DNA of 55,462 nt from Microscillaceae bacterium (GCA_003483885.1 DMXI01000313.1:1-55462); one strand, 5' to 3'; positions 27,843 through 36,641 are shown, counted from the stretch's first letter. The notes: a model not told the origin generated them from the letters alone. Program-made: numbers and translations.

Positions 27843-28248
27843 AAGACTAAAAAGTTTGAAAATTGATAATTTAGTAATAAGATATATGCAATGTGAATTG
27901 AAGTCTTATCTAATATATACCAGTTTATTAAAAGTAAACGGACATTTTTTGTGAAAAACATTGTGTTTTTTTATAAAACGCTGATTGTCAACATTTTTAA
28001 ATAAAACAAGATTTTTTTGAATTATCCCAAAGTTTATTGTGTTTAAAATGTTCAAATTTATTGTTCATATGACACAAATTTCTAAGAGTGGAAAACAAAT
28101 ACATTATCAGTTGGATGATATTTTGGTGATGGGGGTAAAACTACCCTAGTCTCATATTAGAAAGTGGTCTTTCATAATTACCAATGCAACCCTGTCCTCT
28201 TATCTTTTGTCTTGACATTAGAAAACAACCCATATAAACATCTCACTT
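27843..28248. other. Very AT-rich spacer upstream of the precursor peptide
   Basis: 406 bases containing the promoter of the peptide gene (no consensus recognised), A/T runs, and at 28069-28149 the SpoIIE fragment listed separately. Confidence 0.5.
28069..28149 (+). pseudogene. Remnant of a SpoIIE phosphatase gene (C-terminal end only)
   Basis: A 26-codon frame from ATG at 28069 ends QIHYQLDDILVMGVKLP and stop. It matches the C-terminus of the SpoIIE sensor at 24295-27609 (QIHRQLDDILVMGVKV). Thirty bases are identical (28111-28140 versus 27538-27567). No catalytic part remains. It most likely records a duplicated and then deleted paralogue, with the peptide gene sitting between the two copies. 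Confidence 0.75.
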
Positions 28249-29739
28249 ATGTCAAGACTCAAGTATATAACACTAGGTTTATTCCTGGCTACTCACGTTA
28301 TCAAGGCTCAACAAACACAAAAATTTACTCCTCAACAAATCAATGCTTTTACCAAAGAAATAAAGACGCTCAAAGATTATTTCAAAATACCAGGAATGGC
28401 CGTCCTAGTAAAATATGAAGATCAAACCCTGTTGGAAGATTACTTGGGCTGGGCCGATGTAGCGCAAAAAAAGCCCATAGATCAAAATACATTGGTTCCC
28501 ATTGCTTCCCTTACCAAAATATTTGCTGCCGTATTGGTTTTCAAACTGGTCGAAGAAGGCAAGCTATCATTAGATGAGCCTCTGAGAAAATATTTCCCCA
28601 AACAAAGTTTTACCAACAAAATACTCCTAAAGCACATCCTTTCGCACACGTCACAAGGCGATATTGGCAAGCAATTTTATTACAGTTATCGCTTTGGTGC
28701 TCTTACGCGTGTCATCACCAAAGCAGCAGGTATGTCGTTTCAACAATATTTAGAAAAGGTAATCTTTGAGCCACTGAAGCTTAAAAATACCAGAGTTTTG
28801 ACTAAAAAATCGCTAAAAAACACGCCATTTGCCAAGCCTTATCAATTGAACGATGAAGGCAAAGCGCAAAAGGGGAAAGTAGAGTATGGATTATCAGCAT
28901 CAGCGGGTATTGTATCTACGGTACGCGATTTGGCCAAATTTAATCAGGCCTTGGATCAAAACACGCTCATTTCGGCTCAATCCAAAGCCCAAATGATGCA
29001 AGCGTTTGGCAAAAATCTGGCCTATGGTTATGGCATCTTCAGCCAAGATTTTATGGGTGAAAAGCTTGTATGGGGTTATGGGCAATATGATTGTTACTCG
29101 GGGCTTTTTCTGAAAATACCTGGCAAAAAACTTAGCGTATTTTTATTGGCCAACAACAACTTAATGAGTGACCCTGCTCGCCTTATTTATGGCGATGCTA
29201 CCTCTTCGTTGTTTGTATTGAGTTTCTTCAAAAACTTCGCACTTAACCAACCACAAATGCCTCTGTTAGAGAGTAATCTAAAGACTTCTAAAAAAACTAA
29301 GGATAACTTTTATCGTAAAAAGCTCCTTAGCCAAGCCTTGACAGCCTCTTTTATGGCTCGATATGACAAAGCTCAGTTTGAGAGGAGCGTAAAACTGCTT
29401 CAACAAGCTTTTACCCAATTCCCCGATTATGAAAACTATGCAGACCTTAATTTGCTGCATAACCTACTCTTTCTAAAGGAGGTAGCGTTTCATAAAAGTC
29501 AGACCAGTTTCAATACATTTGACCCTCATATTGAAAAAATTGGTGCAAAACTGTTGAAAATGCACCCGGATAATCCATATGCCAATGTGTATATGGGGAA
29601 TTTTTACGTTCGTAATGGCCAAAAGCAGTTGGCCAAGCCTTATTACGAACGTATTGTGCAAGCCAAAAACTTCTCTAATTTTTGGTATACTTCTATCGCC
29701 AAAAACTGGTTGAAGAAAAACGGATTTACCAAAAAATAA
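28249..29739 (+). CDS. Serine hydrolase, class C beta-lactamase/penicillin-binding family
   Basis: 496 residues. Signal peptide 1-20 (ending HVIKAQ). The beta-lactamase-like domain covers about 40-320: the nucleophile motif is SLTK (VPIASLTKIFAAVLVFKLVEEGK cut), a Tyr-containing second motif lies in FYYSYRFG, and VWGYGQYDCYSG is in the place of the third (KTG/HxG) motif. The last 150 residues resemble a TPR-like helical extension (AQFERSVKLLQQAFTQFPDY; YANVYMGNFYVRNGQ). Such proteins hydrolyse peptides, esters or D-amino-acid bonds; resistance is not implied. If functionally linked to the peptide and LanC genes it could be a maturation or immunity enzyme, but that is only positional. Confidence 0.85.
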   Translation: MSRLKYITLGLFLATHVIKAQQTQKFTPQQINAFTKEIKTLKDYFKIPGMAVLVKYEDQTLLEDYLGWADVAQKKPIDQNTLVPIASLTKIFAAVLVFKLVEEGKLSLDEPLRKYFPKQSFTNKILLKHILSHTSQGDIGKQFYYSYRFGALTRVITKAAGMSFQQYLEKVIFEPLKLKNTRVLTKKSLKNTPFAKPYQLNDEGKAQKGKVEYGLSASAGIVSTVRDLAKFNQALDQNTLISAQSKAQMMQAFGKNLAYGYGIFSQDFMGEKLVWGYGQYDCYSGLFLKIPGKKLSVFLLANNNLMSDPARLIYGDATSSLFVLSFFKNFALNQPQMPLLESNLKTSKKTKDNFYRKKLLSQALTASFMARYDKAQFERSVKLLQQAFTQFPDYENYADLNLLHNLLFLKEVAFHKSQTSFNTFDPHIEKIGAKLLKMHPDNPYANVYMGNFYVRNGQKQLAKPYYERIVQAKNFSNFWYTSIAKNWLKKNGFTKK

Positions 29740-29799
29740 AAAATAAATCCAAGCCTAGAGGTTCTTTGGGTAATCTCCAAAAAATGGCTACTTTCGAGT

Positions 29800-31104
29800 A
29801 TGCACTTATTCGAATTTGGAGATTACCTCACCTTACCTTTTGATCAAGAAAAAACCCAAAGGCTTAAACACTACCTCAATACAGTATGGCAAAATCGCGC
29901 TTTGTTTTATGAGGAAACCTCGTCTCACCTAAGTACCCAACAACGCCTGTTTGATTTTGACGAGAATCGCATCCGAGCTCGTAATTATGTAGGTTTCTTT
30001 CGTTTCGAGGGCATTGAATTTCAGGTTTTACCCAAAATATTTAACGTACAACCCTCTCCTTCTGCCGACTTGTGTTTTCAGCACGTGCTCTATTATTTGA
30101 GCTACAGTCGCCGCATTCGTTTTCCGTTTTCCTTGACTAGAATAGATGCTACCCCTTCGTTGTTACTACCCGAAATCTGCATTTTTTTGTTTGCGGCCTA
30201 CACCGAAAACCTGCTGATAGAACACCCCACCCAATTGTATCAAGAACGCACCGAAGAACTCAGTTTTTTGAAAGGTCAGTTGGCCGTAGAGCAATATGTC
30301 CAAGAAAATCTTGCTACGGGCAATTGGCAAAAACTCCATAGCCGACATGCACCTTTGTTGTACGACAATCGCTTTAATCAAATTGTAAAATATACCACCC
30401 GTTGGCTTCTTTCAGTGACTCAACATGGTCCCACCAGAGAGCGTTTGCAACGTATTTTGCATTTGCTGCAACACATAAGTAATGCTTCAGTGACTTATGA
30501 AGATTGTCTCAAGGTTCGTTTGGGCGAATCGCAATCAGCCCAGCAAGCAGTACTGGATATGTGCACTATGTTTTTGGGCAACGAAATGATCAATTACCAA
30601 GTGGGGCAAAAATATAACTTTGCCTTCTTGCTACCTATGGAGATCGTGTATGAAGATTTTATTGCTGGATTTATTCAAAAGCATTTTTCTGGCTGGCAAC
30701 CCAAAATACAACCAAAGCGTTACCTGGGAACCAATGAAGCAGGTAAGAATATAGGCTTGATTCAGCCCGATATTTTATTGCAAAACCCTGCTATGATTTT
30801 GGATACCAAATACAAAATCAGAAAACAGCACCACGCTGTAGAAGACAGTGATTTATACCAGATGCTGGCCTATGCCACAGGGTTTCAATGTAAGCAATTG
30901 GCCTTACTCTACCCTCAAGTGTTTGAACAAGCGGCTGCTTCTCCCGAGTGTTTTACGCTCAATCAATTAGCGACCAGTCAGACATTAGACATCTACGCAG
31001 TCAACCTTGATTTGACCATCCATCAGACAACAAACCTGACTCAATCTTTGGAAAAGAAAGTTAAACAACAACTTATGACATTTGTTGACAATTTGATTTC
31101 TTAG
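29800..31104 (+). CDS. McrC-family restriction endonuclease subunit, without McrB
   Basis: 434 residues. The N-terminal half has the McrC pattern (FEFGDYLTLPF, then NYVGFFRFEGIEFQVLPKIF) and the C-terminal half a PD-(D/E)xK nuclease: IQPDILL, then ILDTKYKIR with Asp and Lys placed as the catalytic pair, then DLYQMLAYATGF. In McrBC, McrC supplies nuclease activity to an McrB GTPase ring that translocates on methylated DNA. No McrB/AAA+ gene is adjacent, so this is a solitary McrC or its partner is elsewhere. It follows the serine hydrolase by 60 bases and precedes LanC by 83 bases, so co-transcription is possible. Confidence 0.85.
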   Translation: MHLFEFGDYLTLPFDQEKTQRLKHYLNTVWQNRALFYEETSSHLSTQQRLFDFDENRIRARNYVGFFRFEGIEFQVLPKIFNVQPSPSADLCFQHVLYYLSYSRRIRFPFSLTRIDATPSLLLPEICIFLFAAYTENLLIEHPTQLYQERTEELSFLKGQLAVEQYVQENLATGNWQKLHSRHAPLLYDNRFNQIVKYTTRWLLSVTQHGPTRERLQRILHLLQHISNASVTYEDCLKVRLGESQSAQQAVLDMCTMFLGNEMINYQVGQKYNFAFLLPMEIVYEDFIAGFIQKHFSGWQPKIQPKRYLGTNEAGKNIGLIQPDILLQNPAMILDTKYKIRKQHHAVEDSDLYQMLAYATGFQCKQLALLYPQVFEQAAASPECFTLNQLATSQTLDIYAVNLDLTIHQTTNLTQSLEKKVKQQLMTFVDNLIS

Positions 31105-31187
31105 CACACTATGCATTGCTTTTGTTTTATAAAAGTCTATTCTAACAAAAGTTTATTACATTTGAACTGATCAAGTTTATCTAAAAA

Positions 31188-32480
31188 ATGTATAACTCAC
31201 CTGATAATCAACACCTTTTGGCCATTGTAACCAAGATTGCCAAAGACCTGGTTGCTCATTATGATCAATTGTCAAATTACGGAGGCTTGTATAGTAGCAA
31301 AATTGGTTTAGCCCTATTTTTGGCCGATTACACCTTGCACACCCAAGACAAGCAATTCGAAGAGGTAATCTATCAATCTGTTACAGATTGTTTAGAAAAC
31401 ATAGATCCAAGTCAAGGGCTATCGCTTTCAGGCGTAGCGGGAATAGGTTGGGGAATTAATTACCTTGTGAGTAGAGGAATCTTCGACAAATCAGAAGTGG
31501 AGGAATATTTGTCCAAGTTGCAACACGTGGTTATTAGCTCGATAGATTTGCCTCACGAGGCTCAAAACCATGACCTCATGCATGGCTTTATTGGCAAAGT
31601 GTTGTTTATCATTGCCCAATATCACCTTGGATTTGCTTCCAGAGAAACGTTAGTGAACGTAATTCGAAAAAGCTTGCAATACTTAAAAGAAACCGCCATT
31701 CAAAGCGAAACAGGGATGGCCTGGAAATACACCACTCACCAGCATATGGAATATAGCCTGGGACTTTCGCACGGGCAGCCGGCCATTATCGTGTATTTGT
31801 GCGAAGTACTTTCTCTCAACTTACTTTCAGACGAAGAAAATCAAGAAGTGCGCACCATGATTGATCACATCGCTCAGTGGCTGATGGACAAAAGAACGGT
31901 CAATGATGAGCAAAAACTGTTGTACCCTCAATCTCTGTATATTGATCGTGACCCTCACTTATTCAAGCGACTAGCATGGTGTTATGGCGATCCAGGTATG
32001 GCCATTGGTTTTGTGAATGCAGGCAAAACCCTGAAGAATGATACTTATTTTCAAGAAGGAAAAGCATTGATTTTACAAGCTGCCGAGCTTCCGCTTGAGC
32101 AGTCCCGCATTATGGTAAACCCCAAAAACCCTTCTGAAATAGATATGGGTTTTTGCCACGGCGTAGTGGGAGTGTTGCATATGTTTCATCGATTTGCCCA
32201 AGTATTCGACGATGAGGTTTTCCACAAAAGCCGGACTTATTGGCTAAACGTAATGCTGCAGAATACCCAACCAAAAGCTCCCTATATGGGTTGGAAAGGT
32301 ACTAAAGCCGAAGATGCTGCCACTGAAGATGATGGAACATCGTTTCGCTGGGTATCCAAGAGCACGTTACTGGAAGGGGCCGCTGGTATGGGGATGGTTC
32401 TATTACATGACTTTCTTATGCCACCAACCCAAGGCCTACAATGGGATCATTTTTTTTATACCGACCTGACAAATCTGTAA
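31188..32480 (+). CDS. LanC-like lanthionine synthetase cyclase
   Basis: 430 residues, no signal peptide. The alpha/alpha-barrel repeats of LanC carry all three diagnostic motifs: GLSHGQPA (catalytic His), WCYGDPG (first zinc Cys) and FCHGVVG (second zinc Cys plus His). It should bind zinc and catalyse addition of Cys thiols to dehydrated Ser/Thr, forming lanthionine or methyllanthionine rings. No LanB dehydratase, LanT or protease is found in the window, unlike a complete class I cluster. The candidate substrate is the Cys-rich GG peptide at 27654-27842. A stand-alone LanC-like protein with another role, such as glutathione adduct formation, remains possible. Confidence 0.9.
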   Translation: MYNSPDNQHLLAIVTKIAKDLVAHYDQLSNYGGLYSSKIGLALFLADYTLHTQDKQFEEVIYQSVTDCLENIDPSQGLSLSGVAGIGWGINYLVSRGIFDKSEVEEYLSKLQHVVISSIDLPHEAQNHDLMHGFIGKVLFIIAQYHLGFASRETLVNVIRKSLQYLKETAIQSETGMAWKYTTHQHMEYSLGLSHGQPAIIVYLCEVLSLNLLSDEENQEVRTMIDHIAQWLMDKRTVNDEQKLLYPQSLYIDRDPHLFKRLAWCYGDPGMAIGFVNAGKTLKNDTYFQEGKALILQAAELPLEQSRIMVNPKNPSEIDMGFCHGVVGVLHMFHRFAQVFDDEVFHKSRTYWLNVMLQNTQPKAPYMGWKGTKAEDAATEDDGTSFRWVSKSTLLEGAAGMGMVLLHDFLMPPTQGLQWDHFFYTDLTNL

Positions 32481-32639
32481 TTCAACGGTTATTTGATAAT
32501 TTTTAGGGTGATATCAGCACATTTCGTATAAAAAAGCAACGAAATGCTTCAATACCTACCTGAGAATATTATATTGGTATTATAGAAGGTGTCGCGCAAG
32601 GCGACCTAAAACACGAATATATACCAATAACCATTATCC

Positions 32640-33518
32640 ATGAAAATCGCATTCTACCTATTCATTGTGGGCTGGTCGTCTATACTGACACACCCGCTTT
32701 TTGCCCAGGCCGAAACCACCACGGCTTCTATTGATGACCTGGAAATACTGCTCGAGAAACGAAAATACAAGCTTCTGGAACAAGAGAAAATCGTTCAAAA
32801 AGCCGATACAGTATTACAAGATTTAAAGAAATACGATTCTATCCAGTCGCTTTTTGAAACATACCAACAAGGGCAAGAAACCATTAGTAAAATGTTTCGT
32901 TATACCCAAGACATCAATAAAGGGCAATTCACTGACTATCAAGGCCTTAATGGGCTCCTAAAAAAAACAGACTATAACATTGGCACTGATTGGGTAACTG
33001 CTCAAAATTTCAAGCGGTTTCTACCCAATATCCGCATTGTATTTAAAGAACACTCGGCTAAATTGTTGCCCAAAGCTCAAGAAGCAGCTATTAAACTAGG
33101 ATTTGCCGAGTATCTTATCAAAATCCACCGCAAACGAGAAAATGAATTTAAAATAGAATACCAGGTAGGTTGGAACAACCTCATTTCGTTGTATGATGCC
33201 ATCCGAAGCTTGTATGTGATCAAAAAAACGGTGACCCCTATGCTACAGGCAGGTGTAGTAGAAAGCGAGTTTGAACGGGTACGAAAAAGCAGGATTTATA
33301 GACCAGGAATGAAAGTTTACAAACGTTATATCTTGCTGATCAAAAACGAAGAACTGTATCGGGATAAAATACATTACATCAAAAAAGCTAAAATATTTTT
33401 ATACAAAATGCGGGATATATTCCACGCCAAAAACACCAAAACCTTTGGTAAACTATTGAAAAAAGTAAAAAAAGTGTCCAACATCGAAAGCCTGATCCTA
33501 GCTTATAATGTGGAGTAG
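32640..33518 (+). CDS. Hypothetical exported helical protein
   Basis: 292 residues. Signal peptide 1-24 (ending PLFAQA). The mature protein is Lys-rich and mostly alpha-helical, with a coiled-coil-like stretch near residues 35-75 (LEILLEKRKYKLLEQEKIVQKA cut). The C-terminus is strongly basic. No known family is recognised. It is followed at 33557 by a TIR-bearing element. A bulged hairpin upstream (about 32586-32606) separates it from lanC. Confidence 0.7.
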   Translation: MKIAFYLFIVGWSSILTHPLFAQAETTTASIDDLEILLEKRKYKLLEQEKIVQKADTVLQDLKKYDSIQSLFETYQQGQETISKMFRYTQDINKGQFTDYQGLNGLLKKTDYNIGTDWVTAQNFKRFLPNIRIVFKEHSAKLLPKAQEAAIKLGFAEYLIKIHRKRENEFKIEYQVGWNNLISLYDAIRSLYVIKKTVTPMLQAGVVESEFERVRKSRIYRPGMKVYKRYILLIKNEELYRDKIHYIKKAKIFLYKMRDIFHAKNTKTFGKLLKKVKKVSNIESLILAYNVE

Positions 33519-33556
33519 TTATCTAGGGTTTCTGCTACTGCTGGGAACACTTAACT

Positions 33557-33723
33557 TTAGAGCATGTTTAAAAATTATAACCTGGGCTAAAAAAGTGGCT
33601 TTTACGCACTGATTTTAGCAATTTTTGCAGCAATAGCTTTGGCTATTCCTTTAAAAATATGCTTCATCAGCACAAAAAATCCATCATTTTTACCCTCGAA
33701 GACAAAATTTAAACATACTCTTA
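33557..33723. mobile_element. MITE-like element, copy 1 (167 bp)
   Basis: Imperfect terminal inverted repeats of 16 bases: TTAGAGCATGTTTAAA at the left end and the reverse complement TAAGAGTATGTTTAAA at the right (14 of 16 match). If the element ends at GAG/CTC, the flanks show a TTA on each side, a possible 3-base target duplication. It has no credible ORF. The interior shares long blocks with copy 2 at 40867-41098, including an AATAGC-TTTG-GCTATT hairpin and AAAAATATGCTTCATCA. Non-autonomous by its size. Confidence 0.7.
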
Positions 33724-33748
33724 TCAATTTACACCTGTCAATCAGACT

Positions 33749-34048
33749 GTGGGATTTTATTTTAAAATAAACATCGGAATTAAACTTGATATAGGGGTAC
33801 AATTGTATTCAGTCGTCTTACTTTTGGTTTACTATGTCGTTTATCGTAAGCAACTAAAAATACTCTGGAAAAACACTGGCAAAAATAGCCAGGATAGTAC
33901 TCAGGAAGCAGCTGATTCTCAGGTCATTTACTTTAAAAATATTTTTGCAAATAAAAGTACTCAAGAATTGCAAAACATTATTCAAGATGAAAACAGAGTG
34001 CCACCCGCTATTCAGGCTGCCAAAGAATTATTGGAAAAAAAGACATAA
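33749..34048 (+). CDS. Small single-pass membrane protein
   Basis: 99 residues from a GTG at 33749; the frame is open there and no better ATG precedes the membrane segment. One hydrophobic helix near residues 18-36 (VQLYSVVLLLVYYVVY) is followed by a basic stretch and a C-terminal motif STQELQNIIQDENRVPPAIQAAKELL. This motif recurs in many Bacteroidota proteins as a short helical module (eeLxxIi...yxpeAxxAAkxxL). It begins 25 bases after the MITE-like element, so the element may supply its promoter. The start codon is uncertain. Confidence 0.6.
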   Translation: MGFYFKINIGIKLDIGVQLYSVVLLLVYYVVYRKQLKILWKNTGKNSQDSTQEAADSQVIYFKNIFANKSTQELQNIIQDENRVPPAIQAAKELLEKKT

Positions 34049-34272
34049 GGCTTAAGATTATTTAATAGTATTATCCAGAAAATAAAATACTTTGTTGCAA
34101 ATAAACCGAAATCATTAACTATTTTTGTAGTTAATGGTTAATGTAAAAACTCGAATCACAATTATGTAAGACTTTAACTTCTCCATCACTAATCAGGTAA
34201 AAGTTAGTTGGAGAAAAAGTCTAGGCTTATAACTCAATAATTGCCTGTATTCATTTTGAAAATTTAATTTTT

Positions 34273-35037
34273 ATGGAAAAAGTATTACTTACTGTACTAG
34301 CGTCAATTGTATTTATTATCACCTCTCACGCACAAACTACCGGAAGCTTAGCCCAAGGGGTTTTCAACTATTCTCAGCAAGCCAATGTTCCTACGAATGG
34401 TGACTTGAATAAGTTGATGGTGTATGACAACTACAAGAACGGAAATCAACAAACCTATTTTTTCAGCGAAAACTGGAGTCAGGGGATGTTGTACATCAAT
34501 CAAATGTCAGGTCTTAAGTTGTATCGTGGCTATCCTATTCGTTTCGATTTAGGAAATCAGGTCGTATTTCTAAAACTAAGAAGTAATGATGGTGTTGGTA
34601 GTATTGGTACTCCTTCAAAAATGATTTTATTAGACGAAACTAAGTTGAAATCATTCGTATTAAACAACCCAGTAACTGGTGAGCCTCACTACTTTGAGCG
34701 TTGCAAAGAGTATAACACAGGTAAAAAGATGCTCGGTTTCTTTGAGATTTTGTACAAAGGAAAAGACCTTAAGTTGTTGAAAAGAGTAGAGACTCAAATT
34801 GTACAAGTAATGAACATTGGACAATCTACTGAAAAAGCCATCCGAAAAGATGCTTACTATGTTTCTTTCAAAGGTAAAACTGTTAAAATGCGTCGCAGCA
34901 AAAAGTTTATCCTGAACTTGTTCAAAGACAAGCGTGCTGAAATGAAAAAATTCATCAAAGACAATCGCTTGTCAACCCGTAAAGAAGCAAGCCTTACCAG
35001 TATTTTTGCTTACTACAATGCCATGACATCTAAGTAG
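34273..35037 (+). CDS. Hypothetical exported protein
   Basis: 254 residues. Signal peptide 1-21 (MEKVLLTVLASIVFIITSHA). The mature part is a mixed beta/alpha protein with strands such as QVVFLKLRSNDG, YFERCKEYNTGKKMLGFFEILY and DAYYVSFKGKTVKM; its C-terminus is Lys-rich and helical. The pattern resembles a recurrent Bacteroidota periplasmic family of unknown function, but I cannot name it. It has its own strong terminator at 35071-35105. Confidence 0.75.
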   Translation: MEKVLLTVLASIVFIITSHAQTTGSLAQGVFNYSQQANVPTNGDLNKLMVYDNYKNGNQQTYFFSENWSQGMLYINQMSGLKLYRGYPIRFDLGNQVVFLKLRSNDGVGSIGTPSKMILLDETKLKSFVLNNPVTGEPHYFERCKEYNTGKKMLGFFEILYKGKDLKLLKRVETQIVQVMNIGQSTEKAIRKDAYYVSFKGKTVKMRRSKKFILNLFKDKRAEMKKFIKDNRLSTRKEASLTSIFAYYNAMTSK

Positions 35038-35070
35038 TCGTTTGCTGTTTACGATGATACATTGCATAAG

Positions 35071-35105
35071 CCAGAAAAGAACCTGATTCTTTTCTGGTTT
35101 TTTTT
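35071..35105 (+). terminator. Strong rho-independent terminator
   Basis: Perfect 11-base stem CCAGAAAAGAA / TTCTTTTCTGG (35071-35081 and 35087-35097), 5-base loop CCTGA, then eight T. Ends the gene at 34273. Confidence 0.95.
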
Positions 35106-35174
35106 ATGACAAAACCTACGATTTTTATTTAAAGTGAAAAAACCTAACTTTGTCAAGATCGTTAAACAAAATAG

Positions 35175-35555
35175 ATGAAACAGTCCCTTACATATTTCAA
35201 ACAAGGTTTGGCCCTACCATTTTGGTTAGCAGTAGCCTTGTTATCTAGTTTGTCGGGATATGTGGCGTACTCTCCCACACCCTTGCGGGCGAGCTATCGT
35301 ACCGAGATTGTTTATGTACAAAAAAGTACAGCCGAACAGGTTCAGGTTAAAGTTAAAAGGCAAAAACCTCCTTACATTCCTGATAAACAGCGGCTTCGCC
35401 AGTCAGTCCAAGAGTGGCATCAGCACCAACAACAGGTAGCTTTTTGGCAAACTACCCAACAGTATCATTCAATAAAAGTGCAGCTACAATCGCAGCTGCC
35501 TTATTTACCAGTACGTTACACTGGTGAGTCTCCCCTACTTACTTTTTGTGGATAA
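35175..35555 (+). CDS. Hypothetical membrane-anchored protein
   Basis: 126 residues. A single hydrophobic segment near residues 16-33 (PFWLAVALLSSLSGYVAY) serves as signal anchor. The rest is Gln-rich and basic (about 55-115), possibly periplasmic. No family is recognised. The start is the only ATG before the membrane helix, 70 bases after a terminator, so it has its own promoter. It precedes another small membrane gene at 35640. Confidence 0.6.
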   Translation: MKQSLTYFKQGLALPFWLAVALLSSLSGYVAYSPTPLRASYRTEIVYVQKSTAEQVQVKVKRQKPPYIPDKQRLRQSVQEWHQHQQQVAFWQTTQQYHSIKVQLQSQLPYLPVRYTGESPLLTFCG

Positions 35556-35639
35556 ATATTATCCCAACCTCCACTTTCCCTTTCTTACCAACCAGCATTA
35601 ATTCATTTTTTGTAATGAACTCATCCCGAGTTCGATTGA

Positions 35640-35834
35640 ATGATCAATAATCTCATGAAAAAAATCAAAAAAACGTTTCGACGAATACTATATATATTAT
35701 TAATCGTAGCCGCAGCAGCTGGTGCAGGCATGTTTGGTGCTATTATGCCCAATTATCGCCGTCAAGACGATTTGACTACCAAAATAGAAATGGTAGAACA
35801 ATCTAGCGAGGCTCATAAAGAAGAAAAAGAATAA
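35640..35834 (+). CDS. Small single-pass membrane protein
   Basis: 64 residues (60 if started at the second ATG at 35655). A basic N-terminus (KKIKKTFRRILY) is followed by a TM helix at about 17-36 (ILLIVAAAAGAGMFGAIM) and an acidic tail ending in EEKE. Positive-inside charges put the tail outside the cytoplasm. No family is recognised. Confidence 0.6.
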   Translation: MINNLMKKIKKTFRRILYILLIVAAAAGAGMFGAIMPNYRRQDDLTTKIEMVEQSSEAHKEEKE

Positions 35835-36278
35835 GTGAAAAATGGGGCACGCTAAACCAAATACTATTTTAGTTTTAGCTCCAGACCTGACAGGTCAATG
35901 TCGTTTAGTTAGTAAAAAAATGTTGATTAACGAACACTGATCAACGATGTAAGAAGGAGGCTGGCGCCAACTCAGGCGCTTGTTTACTTCATTATTCGAA
36001 ATTCGTTGATCGATATTCAACATTCATTTTTTAAGAACAGCTCTTAACTTAATGACATTACCTGATTCTGAACACCCTACCTGACAGGTTTCAAAAACCT
36101 GTCAGGTCTAATATAACTATTCCAATATTTCATCTAAAAAGGTGCAGAGTAAAACTTATTCGAAAAATTACAGTATATATTAATAGATCATTTTCTATAA
36201 TAGGTATGATTTTTAGATCAAACTAGCATATCTAAGAGAAATAAGTGAAACAAATTATCAAATTTAACAGACAGAAAA
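35835..36278. other. Spacer with GACCTG/CAGGTC palindromes
   Basis: 444 bases without a gene. It holds the palindrome GACCTG-A-CAGGTC at 35884-35896 and a 13-base perfect inverted repeat at 36079-36107 built from the same word (listed separately). Between them lie short inverted words around GATCAACGA/TCGTTGATC. Confidence 0.6.
36079..36107. repeat. REP-like palindrome ACCTGACAGGTTT / AAACCTGTCAGGT
   Basis: Perfect 13-base arms with a CAA loop. The arm starts with the same ACCTGACAGGT word seen at 35885-35895. There is no T-tract, so it is not a standard terminator. It looks like a dispersed extragenic palindrome. Confidence 0.75.
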
Positions 36279-36641
36279 ATGCAAATGAGTGAAACCGAAC
36301 AACAGGAAGTTGTCAATCAAATCTATGATTATGCTGCCAACCTTTTAATCAACGAAAACTACACCTCTTACGAAGCCAAAGAAGCCTTGATAGAACAAGG
36401 GCTAGACCAAGAAACTGCCGCCATTGTGATTGACAAACTCGAGAAAGATATTGGCGAGGTAAAACAAAAAGGTGCGAACAAAGATATGATTTATGGTGCA
36501 CTGTGGTGCATTGGAGGCATTGTAGTGACTGCGGCTTCTTATTCCGCAGCCAGTGGTGGAGGCACTTATGTGGTTACTTGGGGGGCTATTTTATTCGGTG
36601 CCGTCCAATTTTTCAAAGGCTTGGTCAACTCCGCTTCATAA
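36279..36641 (+). CDS. Hypothetical membrane protein with UBA-like helical N-terminus
   Basis: 120 residues. Residues 1-65 are helical, with YTSYEAKEALIEQGLDQETAAIVIDKL resembling a small UBA/CUE-like three-helix module. Two hydrophobic segments follow (YGALWCIGGIVVTAASYSAA near 71-90 and YVVTWGAILFGAVQFFKGLV near 97-116, each cut to fit). Small proteins of this layout are common in Bacteroidota, function unknown. It is monocistronic. Confidence 0.75.
   Translation: MQMSETEQQEVVNQIYDYAANLLINENYTSYEAKEALIEQGLDQETAAIVIDKLEKDIGEVKQKGANKDMIYGALWCIGGIVVTAASYSAASGGGTYVVTWGAILFGAVQFFKGLVNSAS

Noticed and set aside
28249..29739. Calling the serine hydrolase an antibiotic-resistance beta-lactamase
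   Set aside because: It has the SxxK nucleophile, but the remaining motifs and the TPR-like extension fit the broad class C esterase/peptidase family, with no evidence for drug hydrolysis.
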